This document shows, piece after piece, positions 35,354-47,300 of a stretch of DNA of 64,000 nt (positions are counted from its first letter, which is position 1; each line of letters opens with the position of its first letter). This DNA is from Triplophysa rosa (lineage: Eukaryota > Chordata > Actinopteri > Cypriniformes > Nemacheilidae). The stretch covers positions 2,354,551 through 2,418,550 of the forward strand of contig NC_079913.1 of assembly GCF_024868665.1 (NCBI RefSeq). The letters run 5' to 3'. The translations under genes and the position numbers were made by a program. The notes under the pieces were generated by a model. It saw nothing but the letters and a program-made list of their open reading frames with translations, searched no databases and had not been told where the DNA came from.

Positions 35354-35582
35354 TTAAAGGGACAGTTCACCCAAAACAAAATAATATATTTTGAAGAACG
35401 ATGGTAAGCGAACAATGGTGATACCCATTGACTTGCATTGGTTTTGCTTCCATAAGTGATTGGGTATTGACATTGTTCGATAATCAACATTCTTTTGTGT
35501 TCTGTCATACTGGTTTGAAATGACTAGGCTTGCGTAAATGATAACAGAATTTTCATTTTGGGGTGAACTATTCCTTTAATAC
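35354..35582. mobile_element. Palindromic cyprinid-type MITE
   Basis: Begins AAAGGGACAGTTCACCCAAA and ends TTTTCATTTTGGGGTGAACT followed by ATTCCTTT. The interior has TTGACTTGCATTG and TTCTTTTGTGTTCTGTCAT. Same family as 39675-39975 and 53078-53395. Confidence 0.78.
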
Positions 35583-37004
35583 TGTTTGCTAACACAAAAG
35601 GAGACATTTTGAAGAATCTTCATGCAACTCATTTCCAGTTACAGTGATTAATGATGTAATTGTCTACTGTAAAAAAATATTTTTGCCCTAAATTTGCTTT
35701 TCATTTTCAAAATTTTTCAGCTAATTTTTAAACAGTCAGTTACCGTAACTAAAAATACCATAAACAAATGTAAAAGAGTAAGTTGAAACAATATGCAAAG
35801 TCATTTGGTTGTTATTAAACATCTTCAGGTAGCAAAAACAGTCTTTTTTTTTGCTGAGATCACATTTGCCATCCCACATTTTCTACAGTGTTCATGTCAT
35901 TGTAAAAGAGCTACATGAGTTTTTTTTTCCTACAGATAAAACAAGAGCATACAGATGAGTAAATAATGAAAGAAGGTAACACAAACTTTAATAACATATT
36001 TATGTTTAGCTTCGGTCAGACTGATGAATGGTCCCATGAATCTCTTGTTCGGGACGCGTTGGGGATCTTCATGGAGGAAGATGGGCAACTGTGTGTACAG
36101 ATTACTGGGATGCTCTTGTATGGCGTTTATTACAAGGCCAGAGCGCATTCATGCAATACGAGCACGCGGATCTCTCCGCTCTCACGCCAATTTGGAAGTA
36201 TGTAGGAAGTGTAATTGATTCATAAATAACAAGTGTGTATCAAAAATAAATGCCTCCTGCGGAACACATTTACTTCAATACTTTGCATGTAATTTCTTAT
36301 CTTATCATGACAAACATTATATCATTGGAAAGGTCTAAGACTCTAGAATAGAAGAATAATTTATGTAGGAAGAGAAATTGATAGATAAATGATTATTGAT
36401 TCATAAATTAGTGTGCATCAAAAGTATAGTTTCATACAAAGTTATTGTTTCTGTGCTTTTGTATTTTTCATTGTGTCTGTTAATTGGAAAAGTTAAAAAA
36501 AAGCATCTCAATGTCTGTTGTGGTCAAATTTCAGATCAAGTGTTAAAACCAATGGAAGCCTATGCGCCCCCTAGTGGATTTTGGTGGTAGAGCGGCTAAA
36601 AAAACTCAGACACCTCAAAATTTGGTGTATAATGACCAAACTTGATACAACAATTGGTGACCCTTGGGACTTTGACTTACGAAATTTTGGAGCTGATCCG
36701 TATTTTTTTTATTTCTTTTTTATCAAAGAAAAACATTAATGTTTTATATATATATATATATTTTTATTACAAAAAAATACCTTGAAAACATTTTTTTGTG
36801 TGCGATTTTTTTTCCTTCGCAATAATCTGCTAATTTTCTTCTTTCAAACGAGACCAACCGTAGGTCTGTATTCCAAAGAATTAATGAGTTACAAGCCATT
36901 TTAGTTCCAACAGTGTTTTCAGGCTCAAAAAGGGCTCTGACAGTTATTAAGAAAGGTGGCCAGTAAACTTTCACTTTTTACAGTGAATGATATACATTAT
37001 ATTC

Positions 37005-37215
37005 ATTTAGGTTTATTTATTTAGCAGACACTTCTATCCAATACGACTTACAAATGAGAAAGCATTTCACATTATGTCAATGAGGCAACATAAAGTGCAT
37101 TCTACAAAGCCGTTTACATGCAGGACAAGAGTTGATGCAAAGGAAAGATGAACAAGATAGAAGAGGGTTTCTGAACTGTACATAGTCAAGAGTTCGTGTT
37201 TAGTTAAGTGAATGC
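37005..37215. repeat. SINE/LINE-tail type dispersed repeat
   Basis: Contains TTTATTTAGCAGACACTTCT, then ACGACTTACAAATGAG, and a degenerate body. The ATTTAGCAGAC...CGACTTACA word is common to many fish retroelement tails and recurs at 43208-43380. Boundaries are uncertain. Confidence 0.5.
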
Positions 37216-38029
37216 AGAACAAGTATATGTTTTCCGGTGTTTCTTTAGATGTTCTGTATATACATGTATTCTTGATGCAATATTACGTTTTAAAGCATGT
37301 TGTTTTCACAGGTCTCTTGTGACTACAGACAGAAAACACAACTATTTATAGTAAAAAAGTGATTGTGTCTGCTTTACTGTTTGCACTTCATACAGGTGAG
37401 TGTCTTTTTAAATACTAAACGTGAAATGAAATAGTCTGTGAATGAGATGTATATATTATTTGTATGTATGTGTAAACTATGAGCTTTGTTTCCACCTGGC
37501 TTTATACAAAGGGATGGGAATTATATGTTTTACACTTACTATGCATCCTACATAACTATAATAATATAAGATAATTGTGTCCTTTTGTATTTGGACACGC
37601 AAATCTACAAAAGCATCTGCAGAAAGGTTCCAAACTGAAACGAATAACACTGCATCTTATTTTATGTGCGAGATTTGAATAGGAAAACTAGTTTTGCTTG
37701 ACATTTTTGGTGTTTGTGTTTTTTTAGTTTGTGGGAAGATCCCTTTATGTGGGCTATGTTAAGAAGGTTGAACATTACTAATGCATGCTCTTAAATTACT
37801 TGGGGAATAAAACTCGCCCATACATTCTTTTGCCCTGTATGCAAATATTACAAGAATCCTCTGCACATGTATGTGCACCTACGAGACACGAATGGAAAAT
37901 GTAAGATAAACACAGTTTATGTATATACAGAATATAAACTGTGTTTGAATGATGATGTAATGTCACTAGGTGGCAGTATAAGCATATTATGTTGAGTAAC
38001 ATCACATTCAATTATAGAGAAGTGAGTTT

Positions 38030-40190
38030 GGTCATTCATGTATTATCACTGAGCGCTTGAAGTCTACCAAGTTGTGTGTGTTAAAATGATTAACAAACTT
38101 ATAGCACATTTTGAAGTATGTCTGAGGCTAAATCTGAGGCTTACCTCCAGTCATTTTTAAAGATTCACCTAAGATGTATTTCTTAATGATATCTGTAAAC
38201 CTGAATAACAACCATGTTCTCAATCCACAAACATTGTGAGTGTCAAACATCTGGTGTCAGATGAACTCATGGATGATGCTCTACAATCAGACCTACGTAT
38301 TTATATTATAATTTTTGTTGCCGTTATGTACACTCAGCCAACCATCTGCACCTCCTGAAGTATAGTTCTGAGCATCATGGAGGATGTTTTTCAACACTTT
38401 TTTCAGTCAAAGAAATATGCAAACGATCTTTGTCTGAAGGTTGTTTGAATGAAAGTGCCGGATTTGTTTACAGGCTCATTGCATGAGCTCATATGGCTTA
38501 GTTCAGCCAAGTTTGGGTGTTTATTTTCATGTAGAGAAAACACAGGACCATGAAAGACTATGACAAATGCTGTATAAAACACTCGCAATGTGCTTCCAAT
38601 TGAATCATCTTTATCACATACAGTGCTCTGATGTTGTCATATTTGCACAATTGTGAGTGCTGTGTTATGTGTTAAGCACTGAGTATGTGCTGCTTTTACA
38701 GTATTTGCATACTTTGTGCTGTGCAGACTAGTATAACAGGTGAACTAAAATGTTGTATAAGACTTCTAGTGTGACGTAAGCCTGAGATGTTGCACGTTTT
38801 TGGCACGGAAAGAAAACAACGGGGGTAAAGAGCATCTTTTGTCATCTTTGGAATAAGTAATGCCGACATACTCTGTGGTTTACTGAAACCACACACAAAA
38901 CATCCACTGTATACTAAGTATATGAGTCTACTGTCCTTATCAAACACAATGGAAAACCCTTTCCACTGAAAATGAGAGATTTGAATATTAGACATGGAAA
39001 GTTTTGTAATATTATCAAATATTATCAATATCTAATCATCATTAGAATAACCACAATGTTAAGGTGCTCAGTATGCCACAAATACTTTTTTTGAGTGCCA
39101 CAATTCAACCCTGCATGTGGCCCAAGTTATTCTAAGAAAATTCTAAACAAATTAAAACTTATCTTGTATTTTACATTTTTCAAAGTAGCCACCCATTGAA
39201 GGTCTCTCTGTGCATTCTTTAACAAGGCTTGTGAAATGCATTGTAAAAAATCACCCAAATATGCTCAATTCTGTTTGCATGACTCCCCCATTAAGTTACA
39301 TACGTTTTTATGTATATTTAATATCATCTTTTTATTACAGAATATGTAAGGCGTACAAACAAATACAACTCACGAAAACATACATACATTAGAATTTTTT
39401 AATATAAAAAAATGGTTTAACGTAATGCCATCTTGTTTTATTTTTTAGGAATTGTTCACAGTTTGACAGTTTTGTAACAGCTTTATATTTGTTCTATTTA
39501 GGCCACACCCAAAGCCACAATACGACCAGAGCACTGGCTTAAATCCAAATAAAAATACACGTAGGTGTGCATTTTACCATTAAATTGATGATTTATTATC
39601 ATCATCAATGAGTCATCAAAAGACTGCAAAATATAATAAATCAAAAGAGAGATATTCTCGATTTATGAATGTGCAGCAGTTCACCCCAAAATGAAAAATC
39701 ATTTTCTTTTGTCATGTCAAACCTATATGACTTTCTTTCTTCTGCAGGACACAAAAGAAGACATTTTAAATCATGTTGGTAACAGAAAACTGTTGGTCCC
39801 CATTGACTGGCAGTGATTTTGTGTCCATACAATAGAAGGGAATGGGGACCAACGGTTTTTGGTTGCCAAAATTCTTCAAAATATCTTCTTTTGGATTCTT
39901 CAGAAGAAAGAAAGCCATATTTGAAATGACAAAAAGGTGAGATGACAGAATTTTCATTTTGAAGTGAACTAGTTTAATACACTACCGTTCAATAATGTTG
40001 GGTCACTTGACTGAACTGTCTTAACCATTGAAACCTCTTCTGAAGGCATATATTTTTTAAGAAAGTCTTGTTTAAGAAAGTGCCTTACAAAATAGTCACA
40101 TACTATTTTCCATTTAAACCGTAATATACTGTGGAAATGTGCATTGCAAATTGCATTCTAAGTAATATTTGTTGTTTACGAGGAATAGCC
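38030..40190. other. Intergenic DNA with old duplicated flank
   Basis: No gene seen. The stretch 38400-39290 has scattered but collinear similarity to 42640-43560 (for example ACTTCTAGTGTG, GATGTTGC, GGAAAGTTTTGT, GTGAAATGCAT). This suggests a duplicated flank now separated by retroelement insertions. A palindromic MITE sits at 39675-39975. Confidence 0.5.
39675..39975. mobile_element. Palindromic cyprinid-type MITE
   Basis: Begins CAGTTCACCCCAAAATGAAA and ends AATTTTCATTTTGAAGTGAACT. The centre has CAGGACACAAAAGAAGA and TCTTCTTTTGGATTCTTCAG flanking a TTTTGTGTCCATACAATAG loop. No coding capacity. Confidence 0.8.
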
Positions 40191-40194
40191 TTCT

Positions 40195-42345
40195 ATATCA
40201 AGTGAAGTCAAGTCAACTTTATTTATATAGCGCTTTTTACAATTTTCATTGTTACAAAACAGCTCTACGTGAGACATATTGACTATAAGCTAAACATTTA
40301 AAGTTATACATGCAAAAAAAAGGTGAAAACACAGAAGACAGACATACCCACATACAAAACACTCCACACACACAATATGCACACGTATCACACATAGACA
40401 TAGACACACAAACAAATGCGCACACACACGGATGCGCAGACACACGGACGCACACACACAGGCACAGTGAAATGCACACATTTAAGATAAAGGAGAGAGA
40501 AACACAGAAGACAGACACACCCACATACAAAACACTCCACACACACAATATGCACACGTACTAACACACATAGACATAGACACACAAACAAATGCGCACA
40601 CACACACACGCACGCACGCACACGCACAGTGAAAAGCACACATTTAAGATAAAGGAGAGTGAAACACAGGTCAAATATTAAACAGACTATAAATTCCTAT
40701 ATGCAATATTAATGAAGTAAAACTTTAAAATTCTAATTCTAAAGCAACCCCCCCGGCCAGGCAAATAGTGCAAAACAGTATGCAAACGGTGGCGAGGAAC
40801 CCAAAACTCCAATGGAGAAAAAAAAACCAGGAGAACCCAGGCCCAACCAGGGGATTCCAGCTCCCAGCTTTATTTAGCCTTGCACAACAAGGCTAAATAA
40901 AAATAAATAAACTTAGTAATAAGGTAAATTATAGATTTAAGATTATCATTAATAATCTAATAGCATTTGAAATTTTGTAGTAAAGACGTGTCAAGTCGCC
41001 ACTTCTTTCTTTATCCAGCTCTATCATCTCAGCTCTTGTCAGGTCGCCACTTCCCATTCTTCGCTCTACCATCAGGTCAGGCCATGAACTGCATCCTGCC
41101 CGCTGTGGTACCTTGGAACAATGAGACAAGACATCTGAGAGTAGAGTACTGTTCTGCACTCTTTGATGTAACATCAGTTGTTGTTGGAAGTGTTCCTGGT
41201 TCCGGTTGATCTAACTAATGCAGCCTAAACCCTCAGAGGATTTATATTATGGAAGAGTAGTGTATGCAAGATTAAAAATATGCGTCTTTAGTCTAGATTT
41301 AAACTGACAGAGTGTGTCTGCCTCCCGGACAGTGCAGGGAAGACTGTTCCAAAGTTTAGGCGCTAGATAGGAGAAGGATCTCCCACCTGCACTTGATTTT
41401 GAAATTCTAGGTATTACCATCTGACAGGACGCCTGACAGCGTAATGCACATGAAGGACTGTAATACAAGAGGAGTTCATTCAAGTACTGAGGAGCTAAAC
41501 CATGTAGGGCTTTATAGGTAATAAGCAAGATTTTAAAGTTAATGCGATGCTTTATAGGTAACCAGTGCAAGGTTGACAGAACCGGGCCAATATGCTCATA
41601 CTTTTTTGTACGTGTAAGAACTCGAGCTGCCTCGTTTTGGACCAGTTTTAAGCCTGCAGGGCAACCACCTAACAGTGCATTACAGTAATCTAGTCTTGGT
41701 GTCATGAATGCATGAATTAACTTCTCTGCATCTGACAGTGACAGCATATGACATAGTTTAGATATATTTTTTAAATGGAAAAACGCAATTTTACAGGTGT
41801 TAACGACATGGCTCTCAAATGACAGATTACTATTAAATAGAACGCCAAGATTCTTTGCTGACGACGAGGGTTTATAAAACATCCATCAATAGTTAAGCAG
41901 TATTCTTGGTTGTTACGTATGGCAGTTTTCGGTCCAATTAGTAACACTTCTGTTTTGTCCGAGTTCAGTAATGAAAAGTTGTTACTCATCCAGTTTTTTA
42001 TATCGCCTATGCATTCCATTATTCGATGGAACTGCTGTGTTTCATGAGGCTTCAAGGAAATATAAAGTTGAGTATCATCAGCATTACAGTGAAAGCTAAC
42101 TTTGTGTCGCTTTATTATATCTCCTAGAGGTAACATGTATAATGTGAAGAGCAGAGGCCCTAAGACTGAGCCCTGTGGTACACCGTACTAGACTTGCGAT
42201 TTGTGTGACACCTCATTGTTTATTGCTACAAATTGAAAACGGTCGGATAAATAAGATTTAAACCATTTCAAAGCTATTCCCTTAATGCCGACGTAATTTT
42301 CGAGTCTATGTAGGAGTGTGCTGTGATCAATAGTGTTTTATAGTT
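40195..42345 (-). mobile_element. 5'-truncated L2-like LINE with broken reverse transcriptase
   Basis: On the minus strand, 42345 to 42136 encodes IDHSTLLHRLENYVG and, after one stop, [17 protein letters not shown]. The frame 41771-42136 holds ADDTQLY of the polymerase active site; a frameshift near 41880 leads into 41247-41882 with [27 protein letters not shown]-like MTPRLDYCNALLGG and LHWLPIKHRINFKIL. These are reverse transcriptase palm and thumb motifs of the fish L2/CR1-related group. The 3' part carries a tandem minisatellite and the AGTCAAGTCAACTTTATTTA tail at about 40205. The stop and frameshift make it inactive. Confidence 0.82.
40338..40665. repeat. 173-bp CA-rich tandem repeat
   Basis: Two copies of a unit running from CAGAAGACAGACA through CACATTTAAGATAAAGGAGAG, offset by 173 bp, with CA-rich interiors that differ in length. 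It lies in the 3' part of the L2-like LINE. Open frames here are low-complexity and not genes. Confidence 0.8.
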
Positions 42346-43207
42346 TGGGTTATATGAGGGTAGGTTATATAAGAGTGTTTCTTTGACTGGATGAATAAAG
42401 TTGGTGATCCCACCTTTTTCTCACACTACGTAAAACACATTGGAATTTGTTTCAAATTCAATCAGACTCCAATTTGTGTAAGACCTCAGATTTAAGGTGA
42501 GAATCCAGTTCTCATTTTCTAAAGTCTTGCATCTTTAGCTGAATGTGTGCTGACAATTCACGAGACAACAAGTTAGGGTTAGCTGCTTATAGAGGTAGTC
42601 AGAGGTCATGTTTATGTGTCATGTGTTGAAGTGTTGTAGATTGGAGAGAATACTCACAGTATTTACAAATTCTGTGCAGTCAAATATAACACGAGAAGCA
42701 AAATGTTGCAGAACTAAGACTTCTAGTGTGCAATTGCAGTAGCTTCTATCTAAATGCGCTTGTGACGCAAGCCGGAGATGTTGCGGGTTTTTGCCTGCAA
42801 ATAAAACAATGGTGGGAGTTATTTTGGTTCTGTTGTCAAATTGTCTTGAAATAAGTGATATTTAATGATTTATATGACACCACACACACAAGTAAACATT
42901 TATTGCATTGTTATCTGATAATAAGTATATTAGTCTAATCTCATTAGCTGCTTTCAAAGTGCGGATAATAAAGTTAATGCAAATAATGAAACCTCTATTG
43001 TGGTTTATTCGAACATGTGAATATGCAGCAGCTTTTGCATTTTTCCCTGTGGAAAGGGGATTTAAATGTTAGACATCAGCCGATGGAAAGTTTTGTGAAA
43101 TCAAATCAAGTCTCGTGAAATGCATCGTGAAAACAGGCAAATGCGTTCAACCCTGTTGTCTCTTCATCCTTATATCGAGTCTGTGGGATTGAAAGTGCTG
43201 TGTATGT

Positions 43208-43385
43208 ATAACATTTACATTTAGTCATTTAGCAGACGCGTTTATCTAAAGCGACTTACAGATGAGGGAAACAATGGAAGCAACTGGAACAACATAAGGA
43301 CAACAAAAAGCATTAGTGCAATAAAAAAACTGGTCTCATATAGCCCACCACAGTATACAGAGCTAAGTTTTTTTTTAAAGAGTGA
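43208..43385. repeat. Fish SINE-tail type repeat
   Basis: ACATTTACATTTAGTCATTT, then AGCAGACGCGTTTATCTAAA and GCGACTTACAGATGAGGGAA, a body with GGACAACAAAAAGCATTAG, and a poly-T run near 43369. It lies 0.5 kb upstream of the gene D promoter. Family assignment is by general resemblance only. Confidence 0.55.
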
Positions 43386-43899
43386 ACCAAGTGTATAGAC
43401 ATACTCTCCGAGACGTCCACATTTGGTTAACAAACATTGTCCGATTCTGCAGTAGCACACACAATCACTTATTTCAGCTCTTGAAATATGCAGACAGTAA
43501 TTTTAAGGAAAAGTCTGCACAATGTTTGAATGAAGCGTTCCTTGTTTGTTTACCGGTACACGGGATGAAGAGAGAAGAACTATTCTTGCTTAAAAAAAAT
43601 CCTTTGCAACTATTTGTCCACTAGTTTTTATACACAAAAAATAGACTGAATTTGAAAAGACTGTAGTGGAATTGTTTTATAAATTCATTTTATACAGTAG
43701 TGGAAAAAATGTAAAAGGAATTTGATTGTGTAATTTGATGTAAACTGTACACAAGTGGTTTTTAATTTTGCTCGTCTTCTCCAGGCAATTTAAACGCATC
43801 ACGTGCTGGTCTAACATTCAAGAAATGTTTAATCAATGTATCACAGATGACCAATCTTTCAGATGCAAACAGAAATCTTGATGCGAATGCTTGTCTGTC

Positions 43900-44027
43900 A
43901 GCGAGAAAGAGGCGGAGCCAAGAAGGGAGGGAAATCCTAAATCAATAAAATCCCCATTTCACTTCCTTAAAATAATCCCACGCCATCTTGAAGGCAAAGA
44001 TGCAGACACGGAGTGACATTTTACCAG
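43900..44027 (+). promoter_or_regulatory. Gene D promoter-proximal region and 5' UTR exon
   Basis: A purine-rich GAGAAAGAGGCGGAGCC stretch and a TATA-like AATAAAATCCCC precede a leader ending CGGAGTGACATTTTACCAG before GTACAAT. The last 15 bases match the leaders of B and C. The acceptor at 44311-44313 joins it to the signal exon. Confidence 0.5.
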
Positions 44028-44321
44028 GTACAATTTTTTTATGATGAATCACTGGCTTTAGTTTGCTGAATTGTTTATTATAAACTGTGCTTGATATGTA
44101 AATATGTTGTTATGATGTGGGTGGTTTTGTTTGCCATTATATAGTGTTATAAACACACAGACACACAGAACTGGAATTGAATTGAAATTGAACAACTTCA
44201 ACAATTTACCGTAAATACATTAAAAATGACTACACATGAAACCACAACATGCCTCTGATGTTATGATGGTTTATCAACCTGCATGACCGCTGAACAGAAA
44301 CACTTTTTTTCAGGCATCACG

Positions 44322-47300
44322 ATGTATTGCTTATGGCTTTTTGTTCTCCTGTCGGGTAAGAAGAAACACCAGCACAGAGACATACACGCACCTTTAATAG
44401 AGCTACTGAATCGCTGGTGTGAATATGAAGTGTTTTGTTGGAGTATGTTGTGTTTAAATCCTGTAAATTTGCACAGATTTCCAAAAAGGACCTGAAGCGG
44501 AAGCTCTTGTGAGGTTGGTGAACGGCGTGGACTCTTGTTCTGGTCGGGTGGAGGTTCAGTTTAATGGACTTTGGGGCACGGTGTGTGACAGCGGATGGGG
44601 TCTACCAGACGCTGCGGTGGTGTGTTATGAGGCCGGCTGTGGGCCTGCTATAGAAGCAAAGACGGGTGCTTTTTTTGGAGAAGGTTTAGGAGATATATGG
44701 CGGAGTAACGTGACTTGTTTGGGCTCTGAATCCTCCTTGATGAACTGCCAGTGGCTTCAACAGGCCTGTACGCATCAGAATGACGCAGGAGTCGTGTGCC
44801 AAGCCTGGCGTAAGCTTGAATGACGTTGAATAAATGGGAAACTGGACATGTTTAACATTTACAATAACTCATCCTGTTTTTAGCTTCTCTTAGGTTGGTG
44901 AGCGGCTTCGACTCTTGTTCTGGACGAGTGGAGGTTTTGCATGATGGTGTGTGGGGAACGGTGTGTGATAATGGTTGGGATCTGTCGGATGCTGCAGTGG
45001 TGTGTAAAGAAATGGGTTGCGGTGTTGTCATAGAGGCGAAGCTTGGTGCTCATTTCGGTCAAGGTTCGGGACAAATATGGATGGACGCTGTGCAGTGTGC
45101 TGGAAGTGAGGCTTCATTGGAGAGCTGTGCGTCGACAACATGGGGAACGGCGAGCTGTGACCATTCAAAAGATGCTGGAGTCATCTGTACATGTGAGCAA
45201 AAAAAAGACATATTGTTGTAAGGGGTTAGTTCAACCTGTGTGACATTCTTTTTCCCGTGGAACACAAGAGGAAAACGTTTTTGTTCTGTTAAGCATTTGA
45301 TTTGCCTTTAATTTTCAGCTTCTTTGAGGTTGGCAAACGGCTACGACTCTTGTTCTGGACGAGTGGAGGTTCTTCATAATGGGATATGGGGAACGGTGTG
45401 TGATGATGGCTGGGATTTAATAGATGCTGGGATGGTGTGCCGAGAAGTGGGCTGTGGCAATGTGATAGAGGCAAAGAGTTATGCATTTTTTGGAGCAGGT
45501 ACAGGACAAATATGGATGGATGATGTGAGTTGTTCTGCGAGTGACCAAAAACTGATCAAATGTATATCCAATGCATGGGGATATCACAACTGTGTGCATG
45601 ATGAAGATGCTAGCGTCATCTGCCAATGTGAGCTACGCATTTAAATACATACTGAAATCTACCTTGGGACTGTGAGCAGATCTAAATATTTCCAACCCTA
45701 TTATCATGTTAGATATTGTTAGGTTGGTGAACGGCCCGTTCAGTGGCAGGCTGGAGGTTTTCCATGATGGAGAATGGGGAACGGTGTGCGATGATGGCTG
45801 GGATCTGTTAGATGCTTCGGTGGTGTGCAGAGAACTGGGCTATTGGAACGCTAAAGCTATGAAAAACAGCTCTGTTTTTGGTCAGGGCACAGGACCCGTG
45901 TGGGTCAGGAATGCACAATGCAATGGAGATGAGACCAGTTTGAGGACCTGTCCATCAATGGTGTGGCAATCCCAGAACTGCAGTCATGACAAAGATGTTG
46001 GGATCGTCTGTACAGGTAGATCAAAAACGTTCATGACTGTCACGTGGCAGTATCATTCAAAAGACAACACGTAGTCATCCTGTATATATCGTCGCTGTCC
46101 TTTCGAAATTCACGTTTTTTAGGAAACGGAAAAAACACTGTAGTTTTTAAATGATTAAATACTGTGTTGACAAAGTTGATAAGCACTTTTTAATACTTTT
46201 TATGAGCTGCCTGACTTTTATCCTTCTTTTTAAACTTAAAATCCACAAACCTTATATTTTATGTAATACATAAGTCATCGCTCTTTCTACAGTCGTTCTA
46301 ATGCCCGCAAAATGTCTTCCCTGCGTCAACATGAGAACGACATCTTTTTGTGGTGGCCACCGTCGTGTTTGGACTGAGCGATTCGTGGCAAATCTATAAT
46401 ACAACGCTAGTGGCCGCTGTTAGTCAAGAACTGCGCCTTTAAAATGCAAAAAAATATTTATTTTATTTTGTTTTAGTTTATTATTTTATTTAAATATTAC
46501 AATTATTATAACATTATATAATCTTTTAGAAATATTTCAGTCAAGTGTTTTAAAACTGTTGTGTACATAATGTATATGGTGTATTTTATAAGGCAAATGA
46601 TGTTTTCTTCTCTTCTCCCGTGCTGGATTAGTGGTCCAGTTAACTGGTGGTGGTGGTGAGTGTTCTGGACGAGTGGAGGTTTATCATGAAGGCCAGTGGG
46701 GAGGCGTGTGTTCAGATTCTTGGGATTCCACAGACGCAGCAGTGTTGTGCAGGGAGTTGGGATGTCCGAGCAATGCTGTAGCAAAGAAATGGTCTTATTT
46801 CGGATCGGGTTCGGGATTAATATGGTTAGAAAGTGCTGACTGCACAGGAACTGAATCATCACTGAAAGAGTGCAATTTAAATACCTGGGGAGCAGATGCA
46901 TGCATTGGAAATGATGCTGGAGTCATCTGTCGAGGTAGAAATAATACAGTCTTACTAACTACTATTTTTGAATTGTTGTCCATTAATATTGCATAGATTA
47001 AATTAGATTTTTTATGACTGCATACAGACAATTACATTTTTTTTTTAAGTATTACAACTATTTAAAGTCTAAAGTATGATGCTGTTCTCTGTGCATCATG
47101 TTTTGTGAACGTACTCTTGTGCCATCTGCGGAATCCAACTTTGCTGATTATTTTCATTCACTTTACTTTAGATATTCAACTGGTAAATGGAGACAACGTA
47201 TGTTCTGGAAGAGTAGAAGTGTTTTATAATGGTCAGTGGGGAACAGTCTGTGATGCTGGCTGGGATTTAATAGATGCTTCAGTGGTGTGTAAACACATGG

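Larger units (their letters stand above)
34977..37360 (+). pseudogene. Decayed SRCR gene copy between genes C and D
   Basis: Three landmarks remain. A signal-exon relic at 34977-35010 matches gene C base for base in most positions but begins GTG instead of ATG and keeps its GTAAGAAG donor. An SRCR exon relic begins at 36010 after a TTTAG acceptor and follows the 309-bp class of gene C SRCR3/7, with shifts in frame, until about 36135, where similarity stops. The 3' UTR-type acceptor TGTTTTCACAG lies before 37312. All other SRCR exons and both C-terminal module exons are missing. Transposon fragments lie between the landmarks. Confidence 0.75.

Noticed and set aside
40252..40639. Cys/Val-rich minus-strand frames resembling a small secreted cysteine-rich protein
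   Set aside because: They are translations of a CA-rich tandem repeat in the LINE tail.
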